From: DATAEG01 sp963703085
Lineage (GTDB): Bacteria; Actinomycetota; Actinomycetes; Mycobacteriales; Jatrophihabitantaceae
Assembly (NCBI GenBank): GCA_963703085.1
Contig: OY969789.1
Span: forward strand, 1,364,001-1,428,000
DNA: 64,000 bases
Direction of reading: 5' to 3'
This document shows, in pieces, positions 43,368 to 51,422 of this stretch. A program made the translations under genes and the position numbers. The stretch's first letter is position 1. The number at the start of each line of letters is the position of its first letter. Below the pieces are notes generated by a model that was given only the letters and a program-made list of their open reading frames with translations, had not been told where the DNA came from and did not search any database.

Positions 43368-43423
43368 ATTCGGGGCCCCCGCAGAGTTTTCGAGCCGCTA
43401 GGCGAGAAAACTCGGTGGGGTCT
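43368..43423 (-). repeat. post-stop hairpin element A, rpsG copy
   Basis: Directly after the rpsG TAA (minus strand AAGACCCCACC), then arms GAGTTTTC and GAAAACTC around CGCCTAGCGGC, then GGGGGCCCCGAA. One stem mismatch relative to the rpoB copy. It lies between rpsG and fusA. Confidence 0.8.
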
Positions 43424-43894
43424 TTACCAGCGGTAGTGCGCGAACGCCTTGTTGGATTCGGCCATCTTGTGCATGTCCTCGCGCCGCTTGACGGCGGCGC
43501 CGAGCCCGTTGCTGGCGTCCAGCAGCTCGTTCATCAGGCGCTCGGTCATCGTCTTCTCGCGACGTTGCCGGGAGAACCCCACCAACCAGCGCAGCGCCAA
43601 CGTGGTGCTGCGGCTCGGGCGGACGTCGACCGGTACCTGGTAGGTGGCGCCACCGACGCGGCGGCTCTTCACCTCGATGGCCGGCTTCACGTTTTCCAGG
43701 GCGCGCTTCAACGTGATCACCGGGTCGGCGCCGGACTTCTCGCGGCAGCCTTCCAGGGCGCCGTAGACGATGCGCTCGGCGACCGAGCGCTTGCCTTCCA
43801 TCAGCACCTTGTTGACCAGCTGGGTGACCAACGGCGAGGCGTACACCGGGTCGACGACGAGCGGCCGACGCGGGGGCGGTCCCTTGCGGGGCAT
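43424..43894 (-). CDS. rpsG: 30S ribosomal protein S7
   Basis: S7 (156 residues) organises the 30S head. MPRKGPPPRRPLVVDPVYAS, VNKVLMEGKRSVAERIVYGA and GGATYQVPVDVRPSRSTTLA are conserved, and the end EDMHKMAESNKAFAHYRW is universal. It starts on the last base of rpsL. Confidence 0.98.
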   Translation of the reverse strand: MPRKGPPPRRPLVVDPVYASPLVTQLVNKVLMEGKRSVAERIVYGALEGCREKSGADPVITLKRALENVKPAIEVKSRRVGGATYQVPVDVRPSRSTTLALRWLVGFSRQRREKTMTERLMNELLDASNGLGAAVKRREDMHKMAESNKAFAHYRW

Positions 43895-44268
43895 TAGCGC
43901 TTCTCCTTCTTCGCGCCGTACAGGCTGCGGGCCTGCTTGCGGCCGCGGACGCCCTGGGTGTCCAGAGTGCCGCGGATGATCTTGTACCGGACGCCCGGGA
44001 GGTCCTTCACGCGACCGCCTCGGACGAGCACGATCGAGTGCTCCTGCAGGTTGTGGCCCACGCCGGGGATGTAGGCGGTGACCTCGATGCCCCCGGTCAG
44101 CTTCACCCGAGCCACCTTGCGCAGCGCCGAGTTCGGCTTCTTGGGGGTAGTCGTGTAGACGCGAGTGCAGACTCCGCGGCGCTGGGGCGAGCCCTTCAGC
44201 GCGGGCGTCTTCGTCTTCGCGATCTTGTCCTGCCGGCCCTTGCGGACCAGCTGCTGGATCGTAGGCAT
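43894..44268 (-). CDS. rpsL: 30S ribosomal protein S12
   Basis: S12 (124 residues) is at the decoding centre. It starts MPTIQQLVRKGRQDKIAKTK. The streptomycin-resistance hot spots (lysines in TTPKKPNSALR and RVKDLPGVRY) are wild type. The frame is open upstream for over 200 codons, but that part is repeat-rich and not conserved; ATG 44268 matches the family start. First gene of the str cluster. Confidence 0.98.
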   Translation of the reverse strand: MPTIQQLVRKGRQDKIAKTKTPALKGSPQRRGVCTRVYTTTPKKPNSALRKVARVKLTGGIEVTAYIPGVGHNLQEHSIVLVRGGRVKDLPGVRYKIIRGTLDTQGVRGRKQARSLYGAKKEKR

Positions 44269-44594
44269 GCGGCCTGCAATCTCCCTTGCTCGTCTCGTAC
44301 CCGGTCTCGCCAGCCCATCCCGGCCGGGATCGGCGTGTTCCTGCGTCGCTCTGTACGTGTCTCTATCGGTCCTGCCGTGTGCATTTCGCACGTACTTGCT
44401 GTGCTCCGTGCCGGCCGCCGGTCCACGCGGTCGGGTGTGTCGCGCCCGGTCCGCAGGGCAGCCCGGAGGCCATCGGTCTGCACGGTGTTCTCGTCCACCG
44501 CTGCGGTACGTAGCACCTGGGCCGTTAGGCCGTCTGGCTCCACGCCACCCGCGAGCACGAGTCGATACCCGGGTTTCCCCAGGCACAGCTGACC

Positions 44595-44623
44595 ACAATA
44601 CCCGCGCAACGCGCCCCGGGCAA
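44595..44623 (-). promoter_or_regulatory. candidate promoter of the rpsL-rpsG-fusA-tuf operon
   Basis: Minus strand TTGCCC (44618-44623), 17-base spacer, TATTGT (44595-44600). It would give a leader of about 320 bases before rpsL, long enough for regulatory RNA structure. Confidence 0.45.
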
Positions 44624-44636
44624 AAGCTGTGCTCAT

Positions 44637-44973
44637 GATCGCCTAGTCGGTTGTCTCGCGGGCCCTCGCGCGCTCGGGCCCACTCGAAACCGACAGACAC
44701 CTCGCTTCGCTCGGCCGCAAGCTCGCTGGCGCTCGCGCGGGCGATCGGCTCTTCGCGCGAGCGCTCATCGCCGTGTTCACGATCGCCTGATCGGTTGACT
44801 CGCGCTGACCCTCGCTTCGCTCGGGCCAACACTCGCAACCGATACCTCGCTTCGCTCGGCCGCAAGCTCGCTGGCGCTCGCGCGGGCGATCTGCTCTTCG
44901 CGCGAGCGCTCATCGCGTTGTCGGCTCGGTGGCGTCACCGTGAGTCACTGGCGCTCGCGCGAGCGCTCATCGC
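44637..44973. repeat. tandem repeat family C, about 144-bp unit, two copies plus a partial third
   Basis: Units begin GATCGCCT at 44637 and 44781. The best-conserved part, CCTCGCTTCGCTCGGCCGCA onward through GAGCGCTCATCGC, is at 44700-44771 and 44845-44916, with one base difference. A shortened copy of its end is at 44946-44973. The repeats are rich in CGCTCGCG palindromes, like REP-type elements. Confidence 0.85.
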
Positions 44974-45128
44974 CAGTCCGTCCGCGACCGGTGGGATGGC
45001 GGGACGTGCCCGTTGGGCGGGTTGGCTGTGCCCGGTTGTGCCGGGGTGTTGCGCACGCCACACCGCAGGGTCATCGTCGCTGATGTGACCAGCCCCCTGC
45101 CTGCCGTCCGCTCGAAGCGAGCTCGCTG

Positions 45129-46103
45129 ATGATCGTCACGATCACGGCCAACCCGTCGCTGGATCGGACCTATCAGCTCGACAGCCTGCAACCTGGTGCG
45201 GTGAACCGGGCCCGCCGGGACACCGTGGAAGCCAGCGGCAAAGGCGTGAACGTGTCCCGCGTCCTCGCCGCGGCCGGGATAGCGACCCTGGCGGTGACGA
45301 TGGCCGGCGGCCCGGAAGGTGAGCAGCTGGTCCGGCTGCTGGCGGCGGAGTCGGTACCGCACCGGGCGCATCGCGCCGGCGCACCCACCCGGACCAACAT
45401 CACGGTTCTCGGCCCGGCCGGCGTGACCACCAAGATCAACGCGGCCGGTGCGCCGCCCACCGTCGGCGACCTCGACGCGTTGCTCGACCTGGCCGCCGGG
45501 TGCATCGCTCCGGGCGACTGGCTGGTGGTGGCCGGAACGGAGCCGCCCGGGCCGTACCGGCTCACCGAGCGGGCCATCGCCGTAGCCCACGCCGCCGGCG
45601 CCCGCGTGGCCGTCGACACCTCCGGTCCCGCGCTGGGCGCTGCGCACGGTGCCGGCGCCGATCTCCTCGCGCCCAACAACGCGGAACTGGCCGCGCTGCT
45701 CGGCGACCGCGCGAGCCCGATCCCCGACCCGGTGCAGCGCGCGGTGGCCGACGCTCGAAGCCTGATCGGCGCAGCCGACGCCCCGGCGATGCTGGTCAGC
45801 CTGGGCGAGCACGGCGCGATCTACGCGGCCGGCAGGGCCGCCTGGCACGCCGTGGCACCCACTGTCGTGCCGGCCAACACCGCCGGGGCGGGCGACGCGC
45901 TGCTGGCCGGGTTCCTCGCCGGCGCCGGCGATATCCCGGCCCGGCTGGCCCGCGCGGTCGCCTGGGGCACCGCGGCCTGCCTGCTACCCGAAACGGCCGG
46001 CGACGTCTCGCCGGCCGATCCGAGCACGGTCCGGGTGCGCGCGGTGCCTGCCGCGAACAGCCCGGAACCGGCCCCGTCCCGTGACGAACAGGAGGCTTCG
46101 TGA
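45129..46103 (+). CDS. PfkB-family sugar kinase, 1-phosphofructokinase-like
   Basis: A 324-residue ribokinase-fold kinase. It has the 1-phosphofructokinase/LacC start MIVTITANPSLDRTYQL, EASGKGVNVSRVLAAAGI, and the catalytic Asp in ANTAGAGDALLAGFLAG. The substrate is probably a phosphorylated ketose or a related sugar. A Pro/Glu-rich tail of about 20 residues is extra. Its stop overlaps the start of the ABC binding-protein gene (GTGA), so it is the first gene of the plus-strand sugar operon. Confidence 0.88.
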   Translation: MIVTITANPSLDRTYQLDSLQPGAVNRARRDTVEASGKGVNVSRVLAAAGIATLAVTMAGGPEGEQLVRLLAAESVPHRAHRAGAPTRTNITVLGPAGVTTKINAAGAPPTVGDLDALLDLAAGCIAPGDWLVVAGTEPPGPYRLTERAIAVAHAAGARVAVDTSGPALGAAHGAGADLLAPNNAELAALLGDRASPIPDPVQRAVADARSLIGAADAPAMLVSLGEHGAIYAAGRAAWHAVAPTVVPANTAGAGDALLAGFLAGAGDIPARLARAVAWGTAACLLPETAGDVSPADPSTVRVRAVPAANSPEPAPSRDEQEAS

Positions 46104-47473
46104 AGCGGCTACGCAGGACATCCAGGGGTGTGGTCCTCACTGTGTGCGCCGGGCTGGTGGCAACCGGCCTGAGCGCCTGCGGCGGGTTCGGCGGCACCGG
46201 CGGCGGCAAGAACTCGATCAACGTGCTGATGGTGAACAACCCGCAGATGGTCGACATCCAGAAGCTCACCAGCCAGTACTTCACCAAGAAGACCGGAATC
46301 AAGGTGAACTACACGGTCCTCCCGGAGAACGACGTTCGCGACAAGATCAGCCAGGAGCTGTCCAGCCAGGCCGGCATCTACGACGTGTCGACGATCTCGA
46401 ACTACGAAGTGCCCTTCTACGCCAAGGCCGGCTGGCTCACGCCGCTGGATTCGTACCTGAAGAACCCGTCCCAGGGATTCGACCCGAGCCAGCCGTTCGA
46501 CCAGAGCGACATCTTCCCCGGCATGACCAAGTCCCTGTCGGCGGCCGACGGCAAGCTCTACGCCGAACCGTTCTACGGTGAATCGTCCTTCCTGATGTAT
46601 CGCAAGGACGTCTTCGCGCAAAAGGGCCTGACGATGCCAGCGCACCCCACCTGGCAACAGGTCGCTGATCTCGCGGCCAAGGTCGACCACGCACAGCCGG
46701 GTATGCGCGGCATCTGTCTGCGCGGCCAGGTCGGCTGGGGTCAGGTATTCGCTCCGCTGACCACCGTCGTGAACACCTTCGGCGGTACCTGGTACGACAA
46801 GGGCTGGAACGCCCAGGTGGACGCGCAGCCGTTCAAGGATGCGGTCAACTTCTACGTCAACCTGGTCCGGCGGCACGGCGAGGCGGGCGCCCCGCAATCC
46901 GGCTTCACCGAATGCCTCACCGCACTGGAGACCGGCAAGACCGCGATGTGGTACGACGCCACCTCCGCGGCCGGTTCGCTGGAGAGTTCTCCCAACAAGG
47001 GGAAGTTCGGCTACGTCGCCGCACCGGTCGTGAAGACCAAGACTTCCGGATGGCTGTACGCCTGGTCGTGGGCGATCGAACACGCCAGCGACAAGAAGTC
47101 CGACGCATGGAAGTTCATTTCCTGGGCGTCCAGCAAGCAGTACGAGCAACTCGTCGGTCAGAAGCTGGGCTGGGCGAGCGTGCCGGCCGGCAAGCGGCAG
47201 TCCACCTACGCCAACCCGGACTACCAGAAGTCGGCAGCGGCCTTCTACCAGCCGACCGAGGAAGCCATCAAGGCTGCCGACCCGGCCAACCCGGGGGTGC
47301 AGGCCCGTCCGGTGCCCGGCATCCAGTTCATGGACTTCCCCGAGTTCGCCGCGATGGCCACCACGGTCTCGCAATACATCAGCACTGCGATTGCCGGCCA
47401 GATGAGCGTCAATACGGCGCTGAAGAAGGGTCAGCAAGTCGCGGCCCGGGTCGGAAAGGACTACAAGTCATGA
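46100..47473 (+). CDS. ABC transporter sugar/polyol-binding lipoprotein
   Basis: A 457-residue solute-binding protein of the CUT1 (family 1) type. It has a lipoprotein signal peptide with lipobox LSAC (cleavage before Cys near residue 31) and a Gly-rich linker after it. Mature features include INVLMVNNPQMVDIQKLTSQ and YAEPFYGESSFLMYRKDVFA. Anchored outside the membrane, it would feed the two permeases that follow. Sequence alone does not fix the ligand; polyol is inferred from the dehydrogenase and kinases nearby. The GTG start overlaps the preceding stop. Confidence 0.92.
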   Translation: MKRLRRTSRGVVLTVCAGLVATGLSACGGFGGTGGGKNSINVLMVNNPQMVDIQKLTSQYFTKKTGIKVNYTVLPENDVRDKISQELSSQAGIYDVSTISNYEVPFYAKAGWLTPLDSYLKNPSQGFDPSQPFDQSDIFPGMTKSLSAADGKLYAEPFYGESSFLMYRKDVFAQKGLTMPAHPTWQQVADLAAKVDHAQPGMRGICLRGQVGWGQVFAPLTTVVNTFGGTWYDKGWNAQVDAQPFKDAVNFYVNLVRRHGEAGAPQSGFTECLTALETGKTAMWYDATSAAGSLESSPNKGKFGYVAAPVVKTKTSGWLYAWSWAIEHASDKKSDAWKFISWASSKQYEQLVGQKLGWASVPAGKRQSTYANPDYQKSAAAFYQPTEEAIKAADPANPGVQARPVPGIQFMDFPEFAAMATTVSQYISTAIAGQMSVNTALKKGQQVAARVGKDYKS

Positions 47474-48435
47474 CCGCCACTTTGGACCGGCCGCCCTCGG
47501 CGGCGGCACAGCCGGGGCCAGGGACTCAGTCAGCTGCGCTGCGCCGCTCGTCGAACTGGGCCAGGCGAGCGCCGTTGATGCCGGCGCTGGTCTTCATGAT
47601 CATCGTGACGCAGTTGCCGTTCGTGGCGACGCTGGTCATCTCGTTCCTGCGCTGGAACGCACTGCGACCCGAGCTCGGCAAGAAGTGGACCGGCTTCGGC
47701 AACTACTCCAGCGTGCTGAGCGACCCCGACTTCCGGTCCTCGATCTACTTCACCGTCCTGCTGACCGTGGTCGTCGTGCTGGTCAGCCTGTTCCTCGGGC
47801 TGTTGCTGGCGCTGTTGCTGGACCGGCAGTTCCGGGGCCGCGGCGTGGTTCGCACGATGCTGATCGCTCCGTTCCTCGTGGTTCCGATCGCCAGTGCGCT
47901 GCTCTGGAAGCACGCGATCTTGAACCCGGTCTACGGCGCGTTCAACAGCACCCTGTCGGTGGTCTGGAAGTGGTTCGGGTCCAGTCATCCGCCGCAGCCG
48001 GACTGGCTCACCGACCACCCGAAGCTGGCGGTGGAGATGACGTTGATCTGGCAGTGGACACCATTCATGATGCTGATCCTGCTGGCCGGACTGCAGAGCC
48101 GGCCCGCCGATGCGGTCGAGGCCGCGAACATGGACGGCGCGTCCGCCTGGCAGATCTTCCGGTTCCTCACCCTGCCGCACCTGCGCCAGTACCTCGAGCT
48201 GGGCGGCCTGCTCGGCTCGATCTACGTGGTACAGAACTTCGACGCGGTCTTCACGATCACGTCCGGTTCGCAAGGCACCGCGAACCTTCCGTACAGCATC
48301 TACAACATCTTCTTCACCGCGCATGACTACGGCCGGGCGTCCGCGGCCGGGGTCATTGTGGTGATCGCCTCGATCCTGCTCGCCACCTTCGCCCTGCGCG
48401 TGGTGTCTTCACTGTTCGAGGAGGGCGGCAAGTGA
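47470..48435 (+). CDS. ABC transporter permease, CUT1 MalF-like
   Basis: A 321-residue permease with about six membrane segments. The cytoplasmic EAA loop EAANMDGASAWQIFRFLTLP that contacts the ATPase is near residue 218. The N-terminal 35 residues are cytoplasmic and Ala/Pro-rich. ATG 47470 overlaps the binding-protein stop by four bases. It pairs with the next permease. Confidence 0.93.
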   Translation: MTATLDRPPSAAAQPGPGTQSAALRRSSNWARRAPLMPALVFMIIVTQLPFVATLVISFLRWNALRPELGKKWTGFGNYSSVLSDPDFRSSIYFTVLLTVVVVLVSLFLGLLLALLLDRQFRGRGVVRTMLIAPFLVVPIASALLWKHAILNPVYGAFNSTLSVVWKWFGSSHPPQPDWLTDHPKLAVEMTLIWQWTPFMMLILLAGLQSRPADAVEAANMDGASAWQIFRFLTLPHLRQYLELGGLLGSIYVVQNFDAVFTITSGSQGTANLPYSIYNIFFTAHDYGRASAAGVIVVIASILLATFALRVVSSLFEEGGK

Positions 48436-48475
48436 CTTCCGTACCGCCACCTCCCCTCATCGTTGGGAGCTCCCG

Positions 48476-49369
48476 ATGACTGCCGCCGCTGCCGATACTC
48501 GTCCGTCCGAGCGCGAACTGGACGCGACCGCGGGTCGCGATGTGCCGACGAAGCGCCGCCGCGAGGGAAACCTCTGGGGACTGCTGGCATGGGTCGTCGG
48601 CCTGCTGTTCGTGCTGCCGGTGCTGTGGATGGTGTGGTTGTCGTTCCACACCGAAACTGACGCGTCGGCCAACCCGCCCAAGTTCACCGCACCGCTCACC
48701 GTGCAGGGATACCGAGACTTCTTCAGCGGTGGGCAGAGCCCGTGGCCGTCGCTGTTCAACTCACTGGCGGCCAGCGTCACGTCGACGATCCTGGTGCTGC
48801 TGCTGTCCATCCCGGCCGCCTACGCCCTGTCGATCCGGCCGGTCAAGAAGTGGACCGACGTGATGTTCTTCTTCCTGTCCACCAAGATGTTGCCGGTCGT
48901 CGCCGGACTGCTGCCGGTCTATTTGATCTCGCAGAAGCTGGGCCTGCTGGACAACATCTGGCTGATGATCATCCTGTACGCGTCGATGAACCTGCCGATC
49001 GCGGTGTGGATGATGCGCTCCTTCCTCGCCGAGGTGCCGGTCGAAATGCTGGAAGCGGCAGCGATCGACGGGGCGAACCTGATCACCATCCTGCGCAAGA
49101 TCGTGGCACCGGTGGCCATGCCGGGCATCGCGGCGACCTCGCTGATCTGCTTCATCTTCAGCTGGAACGAGTTGCTGTTCGCCAAGGTGCTCACCGCCGT
49201 CGTCGCGCAGACCTCGCCGGTCTTCCTGACCGGGTTCATCACCAGTCAAGGCCTGTTCCTCGCCAAGGTGTGCGCTGCTGCGACGATCATCTCGCTGCCC
49301 GTACTTGCGGCCGGGTTCGCCGCTCAGGACAAACTGGTCCAGGGCCTGTCCCTGGGGGCGGTCAAGTGA
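48476..49369 (+). CDS. ABC transporter permease, CUT1 MalG-like
   Basis: A 297-residue permease with six membrane segments, starting around LWGLLAWVVGLLFVLPVLWM. Its EAA loop is EAAAIDGANLITILRKIVAP. It is preceded by a 40-base gap with GGGAG ahead of the ATG and overlaps the dehydrogenase start (GTGA). No ATP-binding subunit is encoded here; a shared MsmK-type ATPase elsewhere probably powers the importer. Confidence 0.93.
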   Translation: MTAAAADTRPSERELDATAGRDVPTKRRREGNLWGLLAWVVGLLFVLPVLWMVWLSFHTETDASANPPKFTAPLTVQGYRDFFSGGQSPWPSLFNSLAASVTSTILVLLLSIPAAYALSIRPVKKWTDVMFFFLSTKMLPVVAGLLPVYLISQKLGLLDNIWLMIILYASMNLPIAVWMMRSFLAEVPVEMLEAAAIDGANLITILRKIVAPVAMPGIAATSLICFIFSWNELLFAKVLTAVVAQTSPVFLTGFITSQGLFLAKVCAAATIISLPVLAAGFAAQDKLVQGLSLGAVK

Positions 49370-50355
49370 AGGCAGCCGTGATTACCGGCGTCGGCCAAGC
49401 CGAAGTGACGACCGTCGACGACCCGGCGCCCGGCCCTCGGGACGTGATCGTGGATGTCGCCGCCTGTGGCATCTGCGGGACAGACCTGCACATCCTGCAG
49501 GGCGAGTTCGCCCCGACGCTGCCGATCGTCCCCGGGCACGAATTCGCCGGGACGGTCGTCGAGCTGGGCGCCGAGGTCGACGCGCTGTCGATCGGCGACC
49601 GGGTAGCAGTCGATCCGTCGCTGTACTGCTTCGAGTGTTACTACTGCCGACGTGGCCAGAACAATCTGTGCGAGAACTGGAAGGCCATCGGCGTCACCGA
49701 ATCGGGCGGCTGCGCGGAGTTCGCCAGGGCCCCGGCGGCGAATTGTGTGCGGCTGCCCGAGCACGTCCGCCTCGAGGACGCGGCGCTGATCGAGCCGTTG
49801 TCCTGCGCGGTCCGCGGCTACGACGTGCTGAAGTCGCAACTGGCCAACACCGTGCTCATCTACGGCTCTGGGACGATGGGGCTGATGATGTTGCAATTGG
49901 CCAAGCGGGTCGGGGCGGCAAGTGTGGATGTGGTGGACCTGAACCCGGAGCGGCTGGAGACGGCCAAGCAGCTCGGCGTCACCGCGGTAGCCGAGTCCGC
50001 CGACGAGCTGGACCGGCCCCGGCTGTGGGACCTCGTCATCGACGCCACGGGAAATGCCAACGCGATCCAGGACGGCCTCGGCCGGGTCGGCAAGGGCGGC
50101 ACGTTCCTGCAGTTCGGCGTGTCCGATTACGCCACTCGCGCCGAGATCGAGCCCTACAAGATCTACAACCAGGAAATCACCATCACCGGCTCGATGGCGG
50201 TGTTGCACAGCTATGAACGAGCCGCGGCCCTCTTCGCCGACGGTGTCATCGACCCCGACGTGTTCATCTCCGACCGGCTGCCGTTGGAGCAGTACACCGA
50301 CGCACTGGACCGCTTCGCGAACGGCGTCGGCCGCAAGATCCAAGTACTGCCCTGA
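49366..50355 (+). CDS. zinc-dependent medium-chain alcohol/polyol dehydrogenase
   Basis: A 329-residue MDR enzyme. Catalytic zinc ligands are in ACGICGTD and PGHEFAG. The structural zinc site holds four Cys (CFECYYCRRGQNNLC). The nucleotide-binding fold has IYGSGTMGLMMLQLAKRVGA with an acidic end to the second strand (VVDLNPERL), favouring NAD over NADP. It resembles sorbitol and threonine dehydrogenases, so it probably oxidises the imported polyol. GTG start overlaps the permease stop. Confidence 0.92.
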   Translation: MKAAVITGVGQAEVTTVDDPAPGPRDVIVDVAACGICGTDLHILQGEFAPTLPIVPGHEFAGTVVELGAEVDALSIGDRVAVDPSLYCFECYYCRRGQNNLCENWKAIGVTESGGCAEFARAPAANCVRLPEHVRLEDAALIEPLSCAVRGYDVLKSQLANTVLIYGSGTMGLMMLQLAKRVGAASVDVVDLNPERLETAKQLGVTAVAESADELDRPRLWDLVIDATGNANAIQDGLGRVGKGGTFLQFGVSDYATRAEIEPYKIYNQEITITGSMAVLHSYERAAALFADGVIDPDVFISDRLPLEQYTDALDRFANGVGRKIQVLP

Positions 50356-51422
50356 TGGCCCCGCCGCAGCCACTGCGCACCGTCGTCGTCGGTGATCAGT
50401 TCATCCCGGCCGACGCGTACGTCGACGCTCTCGCGGCGAGCCCGGACAGCTCGCTGATCGATGCCCGCCCGGTCACTTGGGCGGGCAGCAAGGCCGACCA
50501 GCATGCGGCGCAACACGCGATGGAGTTGCACGGCGCGGAGGCGGTGCCGCCGCCGGCCGAGGTGCTCGACGCAGTCGCCGACGCGGAGGCGCTGTGCGTT
50601 CACTTCGCGCCGGTCAGTTCCGCCGTGCTCGATGCGGCGCCGAAGTTGCGGCTGATCGCGGTGGCCCGAACAGGTTTGCAGAATGTCGATGTGGAAGCCG
50701 CATCGGTCCGGGGCGTGGCGGTCACCGCGGCGTTCGGTCGCAATGCGGGCGCGGTGGCCGAACTGCAAGTCGGGCTGATGCTGGCTGAGGCCAGGAACAT
50801 CGCGCGCGCGGATGCCAGCATCAAGTCCGGCGGATGGCGCAAGGAGTTTCCCGGAGCACGCATCGAGATCGCCGGACGAACAGTGGCGATGATCGGCTTC
50901 GGCCATGTCGGCCGTGCCTTCGCCAGTCGACTGCGTGGGTTCGACCCCGACCTACTCGTGTTCGATCCGTACGCCGACGACGCGGCGCTCGCCGAGGTCG
51001 GCGCCCGGCGCGCGAGCTCGCTCGACGTGGCCTTCGCCGAAGGTGACTTCGTCGTCGTCCAAGTGCCGGTGACGACGGAGACCACCGGGTTCATCGGCGC
51101 CGCGCAGCTGTCGGCCATGAAGCAGACCGCTTACTTCGTCAACGTCGCGCGCAGCCGGGTCGTCGACTACGACGCCTTGTACCGGGTGTTGGCCGACGGC
51201 CGGATCGCCGGCGCCGGGCTCGACGTCTTCGACGACGAACCGCTGCCCGGCGACAGCCGCTGGCGAGAGTTGGACAATGTCACGATGACGACCCACTTCG
51301 GCGGCGACACGGCAGAGACCATCACGGCCTCGGCGCGGATCGTGATCGACAACGTGCTCGAGTTCGCCCGCACAGGCAGGGCGAGCAACGCGGTCAACAT
51401 CGCCGTCCGCACCAACCGGTGA
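50355..51422 (+). CDS. D-isomer-specific 2-hydroxyacid dehydrogenase
   Basis: A 355-residue NAD enzyme. The nucleotide site is MIGFGHVGRAFASRLRGFDP. Catalytic residues lie in VARSRVVDYDAL (Arg), DVFDDEPLP (Glu) and TTHFGGDT (His; the usual sequence is TPHxGG). The start is one base inside the dehydrogenase stop (TGATG), and its end overlaps the FGGY kinase gene. Role in the pathway is inferred only. It may act on a sugar-acid intermediate. Confidence 0.9.
   Translation: MAPPQPLRTVVVGDQFIPADAYVDALAASPDSSLIDARPVTWAGSKADQHAAQHAMELHGAEAVPPPAEVLDAVADAEALCVHFAPVSSAVLDAAPKLRLIAVARTGLQNVDVEAASVRGVAVTAAFGRNAGAVAELQVGLMLAEARNIARADASIKSGGWRKEFPGARIEIAGRTVAMIGFGHVGRAFASRLRGFDPDLLVFDPYADDAALAEVGARRASSLDVAFAEGDFVVVQVPVTTETTGFIGAAQLSAMKQTAYFVNVARSRVVDYDALYRVLADGRIAGAGLDVFDDEPLPGDSRWRELDNVTMTTHFGGDTAETITASARIVIDNVLEFARTGRASNAVNIAVRTNR

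Larger units (their letters stand above)
44269..45128. other. 860-base divergent intergenic region, repeat-rich
   Basis: Lies between rpsL (minus) and the PfkB gene (plus). The first 330 bases probably form the rpsL leader, and 44637-44973 is occupied by a tandem repeat. Open frames here, up to 145 codons, are repeat-derived (Arg/Ala/Ser-rich) and I do not accept them. From 44974 to 45128 nothing is recognisable apart from a short inverted repeat, CTCGAAGCGAG, near 45112. Confidence 0.7.

Noticed and set aside
44269..44913. N-terminal extension of S12 by more than 200 codons
   Set aside because: The open frame continues upstream through repeats, but S12 homologues start at MPTIQQLVRK (44268).
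44651..45088. Plus-strand 145-codon frame upstream of the PfkB gene
   Set aside because: It is made of the family C tandem repeats; the product is a repeated Ser/Leu/Ala/Arg string with no ribosome site.
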